Shown here: positions 19,367-28,275 of the stretch, one piece after another
Numbering within the stretch: the first letter of the stretch is position 1
How the letters are laid out: each line of letters opens with the position of its first letter
NCBI RefSeq assembly: GCF_901905185.1
Contig: NZ_CABFMQ020000046.1
Span: 1 to 64,000 of the forward strand
Source: Methylocella tundrae
Lineage (GTDB): Bacteria; Pseudomonadota; Alphaproteobacteria; Rhizobiales; Beijerinckiaceae
Reading direction: 5' to 3'
Length of the DNA stretch: 64,000 nucleotides
Notes under the pieces: generated by a model
What the model saw: the letters and a program-made list of their open reading frames with translations, nothing else
Databases searched by the model: none
What the model was told of the DNA's origin: nothing
Position numbers and translations under genes: made by a program

Positions 19367-20586
19367 GCCGCCTCGGCGCGACGCACGATGAGGCTCGCGT
19401 TGATGCCGCCGAACGCGAAGGAATTAGTGAGCGCGGTGCGGATGGGCATGGGCCGCGCCTCATTCGGAACCGCGTCGATCGGGCATTTTGCGTCAGCTTC
19501 GCGCCAATTGATCGTCGGCGGCGCGATGCTGTTGCGCACAGCGCCAATGGTGACGACGAGCTCGAGCGCGCCGCCGGCGCCGAGCCCATGTCCGTGAATC
19601 GGCTTCGTCGACGAAACCGGGATATGCGGCAGCCGCTGGCCGAACACCATGCCGAGGGCCTCCGACTCGGTCAGATCATTGACCGTCGTGCCGGTCCCAT
19701 GCGCATTGATGTAATCAATCTCCTCCTCCGAGCAGTCGGCGTCCCGCAGCGTCTGGCGCATGCAGGCCGCGGCGCCGCCGGCGTCCGGACGGACCTGATC
19801 CTTGGCGTCGGCCGTCGTGCCGTAGCCGGCGAGTTCGACCAGCGCGTCAGCGCCCCGCGCCCGGGCGACGTCTTCGCTTTCAAGGATGAAAACGGCGGCG
19901 CCAGCGCCAAGAATCATGCCGTTGCGCCCCTTGGAGAACGGCCGGCACACGTCCGGCGTCAGCACGCGAAGCGCCTCCCAGGCCAGCATCGAGCTGTTGG
20001 TGATGCAGTCTTCCGTGCCGCCGACGATGGCGCGGTCAATGAGGCCGGAGCGAATGAGATGCGCGCCGATCCCGATCGCCTGGGTCGCGGAGGAACACGC
20101 GCTCGCCACCGCGAAACAGGGGCCCGTCGCGCCGTAGCGAATGCTGATATTCGACGGCGGCGAACTCGCGATAAGACGCGGCACGGTGAGCGGCGTCGGC
20201 CGGCCCTGCTCCACCAGCGCAAGATGGAGCCCGTCCTCGATCGTATGCATGCCGCCGACGCCGGTGCCGATGATCGAGGCGGTGCGCGCGCCCATCGGCT
20301 CGGCGCGGGAAAGCCCGGCCTGCGCCATCGCTTCATCCGCGGCGGTCAACAGATATTGCGTAACGATATCGCAGAAGGGCAGCACGCTGGCTTCGATATG
20401 GGCCGCCCCGTCGAACCCTTGCACTTGCGCCGAAATCTTGATGCGGCCACGATAGGGCCGATTGAATTGCGTTTCGCCGACGCAGGAGCGTCCGTCGCGG
20501 GCGGCGCGCCAAAGGGCGTCGGCCCCAATTCCCGCAGACGACACAGCCCCCATGCCTGTGACGACGACCCGTCGCTTGGCGCTCAT
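19363..20586 (-). CDS. Beta-ketoacyl-ACP synthase, FabF/NodE-like
   Basis: This 407-residue thiolase-fold condensing enzyme has the active-site Cys 164 in ASACSSATQA, His 296 in NAHGTGTTVND and His 333 in KPIHGHGLGAGG, a complete C-H-H triad. It would extend an acyl chain with malonyl-ACP. It starts one base after the ACP gene and overlaps the hotdog gene. Sequence and context recall NodE/NodF-type pairs as well as FabF, but no nodulation genes are here, so a specialised lipid is more likely. Specificity is unknown. Confidence 0.88.
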   Translation of the reverse strand: MSAKRRVVVTGMGAVSSAGIGADALWRAARDGRSCVGETQFNRPYRGRIKISAQVQGFDGAAHIEASVLPFCDIVTQYLLTAADEAMAQAGLSRAEPMGARTASIIGTGVGGMHTIEDGLHLALVEQGRPTPLTVPRLIASSPPSNISIRYGATGPCFAVASACSSATQAIGIGAHLIRSGLIDRAIVGGTEDCITNSSMLAWEALRVLTPDVCRPFSKGRNGMILGAGAAVFILESEDVARARGADALVELAGYGTTADAKDQVRPDAGGAAACMRQTLRDADCSEEEIDYINAHGTGTTVNDLTESEALGMVFGQRLPHIPVSSTKPIHGHGLGAGGALELVVTIGAVRNSIAPPTINWREADAKCPIDAVPNEARPMPIRTALTNSFAFGGINASLIVRRAEAA

Positions 20587-20587
20587 A

Positions 20588-20857
20588 TTATGATTTTTCT
20601 TTGATGATATAGGCCGCGATCGCGTCGATCAGGCTTTTGATGTCCTTCGCCTCGTGGAAAGGACCATCCATGGGGATATACACGTCGAATTTTTCCTCGA
20701 TGGCCGTCAAAATCATCACAATGTCGATTGATTTCAGATCAAGACTTTCAATCGTCGCATCCAGGGTGACCTTCTCGCGATCGATCATTCCTTCTTTGAC
20801 GATAACATCGATGATCTGGTTGACGAGTTCGGTTTGATCGAGAGCCTTCGTTTCCAC
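20588..20857 (-). CDS. Acyl carrier protein
   Basis: The 89-residue acidic protein has the four-helix ACP pattern. The phosphopantetheine serine lies in DLKSIDIVMIL (about residue 53), where the usual G-DSL is changed to LKSID; Ser is kept. Length is a little over primary AcpP, and the sequence differs from AcpXL as I remember it. It heads an operon with ketosynthase, two hotdog proteins and an SDR, so it is the dedicated carrier of a side pathway. The 366-bp gap upstream (20858-21223) shows no gene I can support. Confidence 0.85.
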   Translation of the reverse strand: METKALDQTELVNQIIDVIVKEGMIDREKVTLDATIESLDLKSIDIVMILTAIEEKFDVYIPMDGPFHEAKDIKSLIDAIAAYIIKEKS

Positions 20858-21223
20858 CGATTACTCCTACGCCATGCGTTCTCAGACAGTCCCGCTCGAA
20901 CCGGCCCATTAGCTCGAGCAAGACGCGGCGCTCGCCGAGCGGACCGAGGCCCGCGGCGCCGACAATAGCGGCGCCCCTGGCCAAGTCGAGCACAACCCGC
21001 GGTGCGGCGTCAACTCCGCGCTCGCGTTTCCCACTGCGGAAGCTGCGGCCGCGACGCCGGTTGCGGCCGCGCTATCGCCAAGCCAAATCGTTGGTTACGC
21101 TAATCCGTCACGAAAATAAAGGGCGCGCCGCCGTCGAAGGCGCGCGACATCGCTTTCAGGCCATCACGTTCTTGACGCCATTGTCTCAAGACGTGATCCG
21201 GCCGGCGCCAAGCCGCGCGAAAA

Positions 21224-21838
21224 TCAGGGGATTGCGATGACCGGCGTGCCGATCCGGACGCGGCCATAGAGATCGACGACATCTTCATTCAACATGCGGA
21301 TGCAGCCGTATGAGGCCGCCGTGCCGACCGACTTGCGCATGCTCTGGCTGGTGCCGTGAATCGCAACCTCAGACAAAGACAGCGTGAGCGCCGCCGCGCC
21401 CATCGGATTGCGCGGCGAGCCGCCCGGAATGACGTCGGGAAAATTGGGATGGTCGCGGCGAACGTCCGCCGGCGCCGACCACGCGGGCCGCACGAACTTG
21501 CCCGCGATATAGGCCTCGCCCCGCCACGCCTTGCCGGCCTTGCCGATCGCCACCGGATAACGGATGGCCTCGCCATTGCCCATGACATAATAGAGCTTGC
21601 GTTCGCTCTCCTTGATGACGATCATTCCCGGCGGGTAAGACAGCGGAAAAGCAACGACTTCCCGCGCGAGAGCGCCGGCGGGAGCAAGGGCCGCGAGACT
21701 GGCCGCCATCGCGCCGGCGATAAGAGCGCCCTTTTTGGCCGCCGCTGCGACGCTCGCCCGGGAAGCGCCGGAACCAGGAAAACTTACAAAATCCAACTGA
21801 AAGAAAGAGAGCCCGCCGCAGCGGCGCGTCATACCCAT
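21224..21838 (-). CDS. L,D-transpeptidase (YkuD domain)
   Basis: The protein has 204 residues. A hydrophobic export segment (about 36-58, ending GALA) precedes a YkuD catalytic domain with the signature HGTSQS...ASYGCIRM, where His and the Cys nucleophile are both present. L,D-transpeptidases form 3-3 cross-links in peptidoglycan or attach proteins to it in the periplasm; Hyphomicrobiales encode many. IPGGSPRNPMGAAALT is a conserved substrate-loop segment. It stands alone, on the same strand as acs but 155 bp after it. Confidence 0.9.
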   Translation of the reverse strand: MGMTRRCGGLSFFQLDFVSFPGSGASRASVAAAAKKGALIAGAMAASLAALAPAGALAREVVAFPLSYPPGMIVIKESERKLYYVMGNGEAIRYPVAIGKAGKAWRGEAYIAGKFVRPAWSAPADVRRDHPNFPDVIPGGSPRNPMGAAALTLSLSEVAIHGTSQSMRKSVGTAASYGCIRMLNEDVVDLYGRVRIGTPVIAIP

Positions 21839-21993
21839 TGTCGTCCACCGATATTGTCGAATCGACGCTATTGGGGGCAGACCCCAACGGTCGATCCGAC
21901 CATAGCAAAGACGACTTTAACCAAGCCTAAAACTCGGCCGCCGCGGCGAAAAAGCGGCGGAACCGTGGCCTTTTTGCATCAAGCCGCCGCGTC

Positions 21994-23931
21994 TCAGCTG
22001 GCGCGGTTGCGGATGAGATCGTCGACCACCGATGGATCAGCGAGGGTCGAGGTGTCGCCAAGCGCCGAAAATTCCTTTTCGGCGATCTTGCGCAGAATGC
22101 GCCGCATGATCTTGCCCGACCGCGTCTTCGGCAGCCCATCGGCAAAATGAATGACGTCCGGCGAAGCGATCGGGCCAATGTCCTTGCGCACCCAGGAAAC
22201 GAGTTCGGCGCGCAGCGCATCACTCGGCTCGACACCGCTCATCAAGGTCACATAAGCGTAAATGCCCTGCCCTTTCAGATCATGCGGATAGCCGACGACG
22301 GCGGCCTCGGCGACCATCACATGGGCGACGAGAGAGCTTTCGACTTCCGCCGTGCCGAGGCGGTGGCCCGAGACGTTGATGACATCATCGACGCGGCCGG
22401 TGATCCAATAATAGCCGTCCTCGTCGCGCCGGCAGCCGTCCCCGGTAAAATATTTGCCGGGATAGGCCATGAAATAGGCCTGCACAAAGCGCTCATGATC
22501 CTGGTAGAGGGTGCGCATCTGCCCCGGCCAGGAATCGGCGATGACGAGATTGCCGCTGCAGGCGCCTTCCAGCACCTCTCCCCCGGCGTCGACCACCTGC
22601 GGCTGGACCCCGAAGAAAGGCAGCGTCGCGGATCCGGGCTTCAGATCCATTGCGCCCGGCAGCGGGCTGATCAGAATGCCGCCGGTCTCCGTCTGCCACC
22701 AGGTGTCGACGATGGGGCAGCGTGATTCGCCGACAACGCGGTAATACCATTCCCAGGCTTCCGGATTGATCGGCTCGCCGACGGAGCCGAGCAGCCGCAG
22801 CGAGGCCCGGCTCGACGCCTTGACCGGCGCATCGCCGGCGCCCATCAAAGAGCGAATCGCCGTCGGAGCGGTATAGAAGATATTGACCTTGTGCTTGTCG
22901 ATGATGTCCCAGAAGCGCGACACGCTGGGATAGGTCGGGACGCCTTCGAACATCAGCGTCGTCGCCCCATTGGCGAGAGGGCCATAGAGGATGTAGCTAT
23001 GCCCGGTCACCCAGCCGACGTCCGCGGTGCACCAGAAGACTTCGCCTGGGTGATAGTTGAAGACATATTGGTGCGTCATCGACGCGTAGACGAGATAACC
23101 GCCAGTCGTATGCACGACTCCTTTCGGCGCGCCGGTCGAGCCGGAGGTGAACAGGATGAAAAGCGGATCCTCCGCGTTCATCGGCTCATAAGGGCAGTCG
23201 GCGCCCACCTTCGCCAGAGCCTCGTCGTACCAGACGTCGCGGCCGTCGGTCCAGGCGACCTTGCCGCCCGTGCGCCGCACCACCAGCACCGTCTCAACGA
23301 TGCCCGACGTCTTCTTGATCGCGGCGTCCGCGTTGACCTTCAGCGGCACCTTTCGGCCGCCGCGCAAGCCCTCATCCGCGGTGATGACGAGCTTCGATTT
23401 GCAGCCTTCGATGCGGCCAGCCAGCGAATCGGCCGAAAAACCGCCGAAGACGACTGAATGGATGGCGCCGATGCGCGCGCAAGCGAGCATGGCGTAGGCC
23501 GCTTCGGGAATCATCGGCAGGTAGATTGTAACCGTATCGCCTCTGCCGACTCCATGCGCCTTGAGGACGTTGGCGAGCCGGCAGACCTCCGCGTGCAGTT
23601 GCTTATAGCTGATATGTTTGGATTCGTTCGGGTCGTCGCCTTCCCAGATGATCGCAGTCCGCTCGCCGTCATCGGCAAGATGACGGTCGATGCAATTCAG
23701 CGACACATTGGTAAGACCGTCCTCGAACCACTTGATGGAGACATTATGCGGATCGAAAGAGGTGTTCTTTACTTTCGTGAACGGCTTGATCCAATCGATC
23801 CGGCGACCGTGAGCGCCCCAGAACTGATCGGGGTCCGCCGTGGAGCTTTCGTACATCGCCTTGTACTGCGCCGCGTCGACGTAGGCGTCTTTACTCCATT
23901 CCGGAATGACGGGATAAATCTTCTCGGACAT
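21994..23931 (-). CDS. acs: Acetyl-CoA synthetase
   Basis: Acs activates acetate to acetyl-CoA via acetyl-AMP. The 645 residues are the typical length. The AMP-binding P-loop [55 protein letters not shown] and the C-terminal lysine motif [12 protein letters not shown] (acetylation-controlled Lys) are all present. GGGAGGAAG lies a few bases before the ATG. In a methanotroph-like or facultative host this enzyme would allow growth on acetate. Confidence 0.97.
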   Translation of the reverse strand: MSEKIYPVIPEWSKDAYVDAAQYKAMYESSTADPDQFWGAHGRRIDWIKPFTKVKNTSFDPHNVSIKWFEDGLTNVSLNCIDRHLADDGERTAIIWEGDDPNESKHISYKQLHAEVCRLANVLKAHGVGRGDTVTIYLPMIPEAAYAMLACARIGAIHSVVFGGFSADSLAGRIEGCKSKLVITADEGLRGGRKVPLKVNADAAIKKTSGIVETVLVVRRTGGKVAWTDGRDVWYDEALAKVGADCPYEPMNAEDPLFILFTSGSTGAPKGVVHTTGGYLVYASMTHQYVFNYHPGEVFWCTADVGWVTGHSYILYGPLANGATTLMFEGVPTYPSVSRFWDIIDKHKVNIFYTAPTAIRSLMGAGDAPVKASSRASLRLLGSVGEPINPEAWEWYYRVVGESRCPIVDTWWQTETGGILISPLPGAMDLKPGSATLPFFGVQPQVVDAGGEVLEGACSGNLVIADSWPGQMRTLYQDHERFVQAYFMAYPGKYFTGDGCRRDEDGYYWITGRVDDVINVSGHRLGTAEVESSLVAHVMVAEAAVVGYPHDLKGQGIYAYVTLMSGVEPSDALRAELVSWVRKDIGPIASPDVIHFADGLPKTRSGKIMRRILRKIAEKEFSALGDTSTLADPSVVDDLIRNRAS

Positions 23932-24046
23932 TTGATCTTCCTCCCGGTGGCGCGTTTGCCGCGTCTTCCTCAGCTAAAGTCATTATGCGCCCATGAAACG
24001 CACAAGGCGATCCTTTTGCGACGTGCGCCTGCCGCCCGGCATCCTC

Positions 24047-24739
24047 TCAGGGGCAATCTTTTTGAACTCTCTCAAGCGCCTGCGATATCCCCGAAAGGGA
24101 GTATGTGTCGGTCGTCAGGTTCCCTTTGATCGACGGCGCTTTGATGATCAGCTTCGAGCCCTTCTTCAAAGCCTCAATAAACTGACTCTCTTCGGCAGGG
24201 TTCTTGATCCAGGCGTTGGCGCCCTTGGCGACAAGATCGAAAGTCGAGCCGCCGATGTCCGCGCGCGCTTCGGCGCCGTCCTTCATGGCGAAGCCCATGA
24301 TGATCGACACTTCGTTACGCACCTTCTCCGCCGGCCGGTTTGCGATGAAAACATATGCGGGATCACGTTTCAGCGACGCCGGCGCCCGCTCTTTCGGCGT
24401 CGCCAGCGCATAACAGGTCTTATCCTTCGACCCCTGCGCTACGAAAGCGCCCCAGTCGCCATATGAGCCGACCTGAACCGGCTTGCCGTTTTTCTTCGAG
24501 TCGCCCGATTTGGAATCAGATTTCGAATCATCTTTCTTGGCGTCTCCTTTTTTGGCGTCCATCGACCTTGGATCGGCCTTTTTGGCTTCGAGCCAGGCTC
24601 CGGCCTCATCCTGAGACAGCCTCGCCTTTTGCCGGAGGGACGCGTCGCCGATTGCTGCAAAACCCGCGGCGGGGATAAAGGCCGCCACAAGGGCCGATGC
24701 GACGGCGACGGCCGCGCCCGGAGAGAAACGGAAATTCAT
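24047..24739 (-). CDS. IalB-family exported protein with Lys/Asp/Ser-rich linker
   Basis: The 230-residue protein has a signal peptide (MNFRFSPGAAVAVASALV, ending near GFA) and then a strongly charged low-complexity stretch of KKGDAKKDDSKSDSK type (about residues 60-82). After it comes an IalB-like domain: VGSYGDWGAFVA, a single CYALATPKERAP, YVFIANRPAEKVRNEVSI and a C-terminal QALERVQKDCP. ATG 24739 starts the signal peptide and has AAGGAG upstream; the frame is open to 24799. It is the second of three IalB-like genes in the window. Function is unknown. Confidence 0.72.
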   Translation of the reverse strand: MNFRFSPGAAVAVASALVAAFIPAAGFAAIGDASLRQKARLSQDEAGAWLEAKKADPRSMDAKKGDAKKDDSKSDSKSGDSKKNGKPVQVGSYGDWGAFVAQGSKDKTCYALATPKERAPASLKRDPAYVFIANRPAEKVRNEVSIIMGFAMKDGAEARADIGGSTFDLVAKGANAWIKNPAEESQFIEALKKGSKLIIKAPSIKGNLTTDTYSLSGISQALERVQKDCP

Positions 24740-24773
24740 GAGTCTGTAACGCTCCTTGTCGATCCGACGCATT

Positions 24774-24836
24774 AGAGCACTTTCCAGCGAAGCAGACACG
24801 GATTCGCGCCAGAGAAAATGCGATAAAGCAAAAAGC
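24774..24836. repeat. Dispersed repeat, second sequence class
   Basis: The stretch GAGCACTTTCCAGCGAAGC, followed by ACACGGATTCGCGCCAGAGAAAATGCG, matches in outline a short intergenic repeat I remember from many Hyphomicrobiales genomes (GAGCA-TTTCCAGCGAAGTGG, then CGGTTCGCG-AAGAAAA-GCG). It lies in the 309-bp gap 24740-25048, which otherwise holds only the promoter region of the IalB-like gene. Confidence 0.5.
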
Positions 24837-25048
24837 AGCCGAGAAAACTTTTCAACTTTTGTGGGAATTGGACAGGGCGGGAAAAGCGACGCCTCATTTA
24901 TAGGAGGGAAGCTCGGCAGGGAAAAGAGCCCCTAGCGGCTGATAGCGCCAAAATATCAGGTTTCGGCAGCTCACGAGAGAAGGCGGCGCTGACTGCGGCG
25001 CCCCCAAGGACGATCATCCCCCGCGCACCCGTGTCGCCTCAAAGCGCC

Positions 25049-25822
25049 TCAGAGGCCCGCGGTCTTGGCGGCGCCGAGAATCACGCCCGGCTTCTCCAGC
25101 GGTCCTTTTTGCAGAAGGACGACGTAGCCCTCGCCCTCTTCGCCGGTCTCGGGCAGCCTGAAGGTGGCAGTCGAGCCGGTCCAGTCGCCAAGCTTGTCGA
25201 TAGCGCGCACGACATTGATGTAAGTCACGCTGCGTCCGGCATTTTCGCCGCGGCCGATGTGCACCGCCTTGGACCGCACGACGCGCAACGCCACGACCTC
25301 GGCGGGGCCACCCTCGCCCTCCCCGACCTCGATGACAATGGCGCCGTTGGAACGCGACAGCCGCATAGGCAGCGTCAGAGCGCCTTCGCGTCCCTTGCTG
25401 GCGCGAACGGCCTCCTCGATCTCCTGGCGGTCACTGCCGACTACGCCGGCCAGTCCATTCACAACGATTTCCGGCGTATAGACATGCTGTTCGCCATGCG
25501 CCGCCGCATAGGCTTTCTGCCGCGCCGCAAAAGCTGGCGCAGCCAGGGTATCTTTCCAGCCGATATAATCCCAATAATCAACCGGGAAAGAAACAGCGAT
25601 CACATCGGGCTTGCGCGCCAGCGTCGCCAGCAAGGCGTCGGCCGGAGGGCAGGACGAACAACCCTGGCTGGTAAAAAGCTCCAGCACCGAAGTGACGGCG
25701 ACGGCATTGTTCGAGGCCGCCTCGGCGGAGCAGCAGGCTGTGACAATGAGCGCCGCGCGCAGGATGATCCGCGACAAGGCTCCCGAACAGGAAATCAGTG
25801 GAAATCCTCTGAATAATCCCAT
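25049..25822 (-). CDS. DUF1223 protein, exported thioredoxin-like
   Basis: The 257-residue protein has an N-terminal export signal (residues 12-36) followed by the DUF1223 core: VLELFTSQGCSSCPPADALL near residue 47 with a CSSC redox-type motif, then VIAVSFPVDYWDYIGWKDT and YTPEIVVNGL. The fold is thioredoxin-like and family members are periplasmic, but no reaction is established. It is transcribed away from the lemA gene. Confidence 0.85.
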   Translation of the reverse strand: MGLFRGFPLISCSGALSRIILRAALIVTACCSAEAASNNAVAVTSVLELFTSQGCSSCPPADALLATLARKPDVIAVSFPVDYWDYIGWKDTLAAPAFAARQKAYAAAHGEQHVYTPEIVVNGLAGVVGSDRQEIEEAVRASKGREGALTLPMRLSRSNGAIVIEVGEGEGGPAEVVALRVVRSKAVHIGRGENAGRSVTYINVVRAIDKLGDWTGSTATFRLPETGEEGEGYVVLLQKGPLEKPGVILGAAKTAGL

Positions 25823-26036
25823 TGATCACTTCATTGTCGTGGAAAGCCGTATCGGCATAGATGTCATGATAGTAGTGGACTGTAGTGAAACCAAAGGCGC
25901 GCGCCAGTCAAATCCTGTTGACCGCGGCGGGAGCAACTATCTGCGAGAGGGTAATAGCTATCTCTCTTTCAACCTTATCACAATTGGTTTAATTGCTGGC
26001 GACGATCGACCTCTTCTGAAGCTGGGAGACCTGGGC

Positions 26037-26684
26037 ATGACGCTTTCTGAAACCTCGATTCAAAGTCAATCACAGGTCTCGCCGCTCGACCGACCGCTGA
26101 GACGGCTGTTGTCGGTCATCGCCGTCCTCATGCTCGGGCTGGGCCTTTCGGGATGCGGCTACAATACCATCCCCACGCTCGAAGAGCAGGCGAAAGCAAA
26201 ATGGGCGGACGTGCAGAACCAGTATCAAAGGCGCGCCGACCTCATTCCCAATCTCGTCGCCACGGTCCAGGGCTACGCCAAGCAGGAAAAAGACACGCTC
26301 ACCGCCGTCACTGAGGCAAGAGCGAAGGCGACCTCGATCAACATCGACGCCTCGCAGCTGACCGATCCCGTGAAACTGCAACAATTCCAGGAGGCTCAAG
26401 GCCAATTGTCGGGCGCGCTCGGGCGGCTCCTGGCGGTCAGCGAGAATTATCCGGATCTGAAATCGAACCAGAACTTCCTGGCGCTGCAGTCGCAGCTCGA
26501 AGGCACGGAAAACCGCATCGCCGTCGCACGGCGCGACTACATTGAAGCCGCGCGCGTTTATAATACGGCCCTGCAAACCTTTCCGACGATCCTTTGGGCC
26601 AAGACGGTTTTCGCCGGCAAACAGCCGCTCGCCAGCTTCACCGCGAATGATGCGGCGCAGACCGCGCCCCAAGTGAAATTTTGA
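26037..26684 (+). CDS. lemA: LemA family protein
   Basis: The 215-residue protein has a hydrophobic N-terminal segment ending in LSGCGYNTIP (possible lipoprotein site) and the LemA helical core: WADVQNQYQRRADLIPNLVATVQGYA and ENYPDLKSNQNFLALQSQLEGTENRIAVAR. LemA proteins sit at the inner membrane facing the periplasm; their function is unclear. ATG 26037 has GGGAGA upstream; the longer frame back to 25611 crosses the divergent gene. It overlaps the TPM gene by 4 bp. Confidence 0.9.
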   Translation: MTLSETSIQSQSQVSPLDRPLRRLLSVIAVLMLGLGLSGCGYNTIPTLEEQAKAKWADVQNQYQRRADLIPNLVATVQGYAKQEKDTLTAVTEARAKATSINIDASQLTDPVKLQQFQEAQGQLSGALGRLLAVSENYPDLKSNQNFLALQSQLEGTENRIAVARRDYIEAARVYNTALQTFPTILWAKTVFAGKQPLASFTANDAAQTAPQVKF

Positions 26685-27634
26685 GCGTCGGCCTTTTCCC
26701 GCTCTGGACTGATCGCGGGGGCGGCCTCCTCGCCGCATCCGCTCCGGCTCCGCGCCGCCTCGCTCTTTCGCGGCGGATCGCAGCAGCTTTTCTATGCCTC
26801 GCCGTTTTGTTCTGCGCCGGCTTTGCTTTCGCCTATGATTTTCCGCCGCTCACGGGGCGCGTCGTCGACGCGGCCAATGTCATCCCGGCCGCGACGAAGG
26901 CCGCGATCGAGACCAAGCTCGAAACGTTGGAGACCAAATCCGGCATCCAATTGGTCGTCGCCACGGTGAATTCGCTCGATGGCGACGAAATCGAGCCTTA
27001 CGCCAACGCCCTCTTTCGCGAATGGAAGCTTGGCGAAAAGGACAAGAATAACGGCGTCTTGATGCTCATCGCGCCAAAACAGCACAAGGTGCGCATTGAG
27101 GTCGGATACGGCCTCGAGGGGACGCTCACCGACGCCTTGTCGAAAATCATCATCTCCAACGCGATGGCGCCGCGATTCAAGACCGGCGATTTCGGCGGCG
27201 GCGTCGAGCGCGGCGTCGATGATGTCATAACCGTGCTCACGACGGACGCCTCGGAGTGGCAAAAGCGTCCTGACCTGCGTCTCGACCGCCACGATTCGCG
27301 CAGCGATTCGCTGACGCCGTGGCTCGTCCTCGCGCTGTTCGTCATTGTCGTGCTGCTGCTGTTTCGCGCGCCCCGGCAGGGCGGGATGGCCAGCGTCTCG
27401 ACGGGCGGCGATCCGCGCTGGGGCACGCAGCGCGGCGACGGCTACGGCGAAGGCCAGGAGCGGCCGCGGAACGATCGCGATTTCTTTTGGAGCAATCTTC
27501 TGTCCTTCATCCTCGGCATGCTGGCGAATTCTGGCCGCGGAGGCGGACGCGGCGGCTCTGACGATTGGGGCGGCGGCGGCTTTTCCGGCGGCGGCGGATC
27601 GTCTGGCGGCGGCGGCGCTTCAGGGAGTTGGTGA
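26681..27634 (+). CDS. TPM-domain protein (YgcG family)
   Basis: The 317-residue protein starts at TTG 26681, overlapping lemA. After a signal segment (about 30-52) comes a TPM domain (54-190): LTGRVVDAANVIP, GIQLVVATVNSLDGDEIEPYANALFREWKLGEKDKNNGVLMLIA. A membrane anchor (LVLALFVIVVLLLF, 215-228) and a Gly/Ser-rich tail (DDWGGGGFSGGGGSS) follow. LemA and YgcG-type TPM proteins are a widespread pair, likely acting together at the membrane in an unknown process. Confidence 0.88.
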   Translation: MSVGLFPLWTDRGGGLLAASAPAPRRLALSRRIAAAFLCLAVLFCAGFAFAYDFPPLTGRVVDAANVIPAATKAAIETKLETLETKSGIQLVVATVNSLDGDEIEPYANALFREWKLGEKDKNNGVLMLIAPKQHKVRIEVGYGLEGTLTDALSKIIISNAMAPRFKTGDFGGGVERGVDDVITVLTTDASEWQKRPDLRLDRHDSRSDSLTPWLVLALFVIVVLLLFRAPRQGGMASVSTGGDPRWGTQRGDGYGEGQERPRNDRDFFWSNLLSFILGMLANSGRGGGRGGSDDWGGGGFSGGGGSSGGGGASGSW

Positions 27635-28242
27635 TGATCCTTTCGACCGAAGACCAGAATCGCATCAACGCCGCCATCACCGCGGCCGAATCGCGAACCG
27701 CTGGAGAGATCGTCTGCGTTCTCTCGCGCGCTTCGTCGGACTACATGACCTATGCGGTCGCCTGGTCGGCGCTGATCGCGCTCGCCGCCCCCTGGCCCCT
27801 CATCGCCATGACACAACTTTCAGTGCAGCAAATCCTGCTGGTTCAAGTTTTCATTTTCACCGCGCTCTATCTCGTTTTTTCGTCGTCCGGCCTCGGACAT
27901 CAGCTCGTGCCGGGCCGCGTGCGCCGCGAGCAGGCGCATCGCGCCGCGATGGAGCAGTTCATGATCAGAGGCATGACACGCAAGACGAACCGCGCCGGAG
28001 TGCTGATCTTCGTGTCGCTCGCCGAGCATTACGTCCGCATCGTCGCCGACGACGGCATTGCGTCAAAGGTCGACCGGTCCGTGTGGCAGGGCGCGGTCGA
28101 CGCCCTGCTCGCCCAGATTCGCGCAGGCGATCTCGCGACGGGATTCGTGTCCGCAGTCGAGCAATGCGGCGCGGTGCTGAACCAGCATTTTCCGCCGGGC
28201 GGCGGCAAGGACGAACTGACCGACAAGATCTATGTGATTTAG
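27634..28242 (+). CDS. TPM-domain membrane protein
   Basis: This second TPM protein has 202 residues. Residues 8-45 (INAAITAAESRTAGEIVCVLSRASSDY) start the TPM fold, which is split by two membrane segments (48-68 and 75-95) and resumes with RAGVLIFVSLAEHYVRIVADDGIASKVD. The ATG overlaps the stop of the first TPM gene by one base (TGATG). With lemA it completes a three-gene operon that is convergent with the transglycosylase gene. Confidence 0.85.
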   Translation: MILSTEDQNRINAAITAAESRTAGEIVCVLSRASSDYMTYAVAWSALIALAAPWPLIAMTQLSVQQILLVQVFIFTALYLVFSSSGLGHQLVPGRVRREQAHRAAMEQFMIRGMTRKTNRAGVLIFVSLAEHYVRIVADDGIASKVDRSVWQGAVDALLAQIRAGDLATGFVSAVEQCGAVLNQHFPPGGGKDELTDKIYVI

Positions 28243-28275
28243 GTCTGGTGACGGCGCGGCGTCAGTCTCACAATC

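Noticed and set aside
19363..20857. nodE/nodF nodulation genes
   Set aside because: The ketosynthase-ACP pairing is similar, but no nodABC or nod box is present and MaoC-type genes are part of the operon, so a general lipid role is more likely.
20748..21070. Minus-strand frame upstream of and overlapping the ACP gene, with a protein-like stretch (VVLDLARGAAIVGAAGLG)
   Set aside because: The frame runs out of phase into the ACP gene and has no good start or recognised family. It might be a decayed gene but evidence is too thin.
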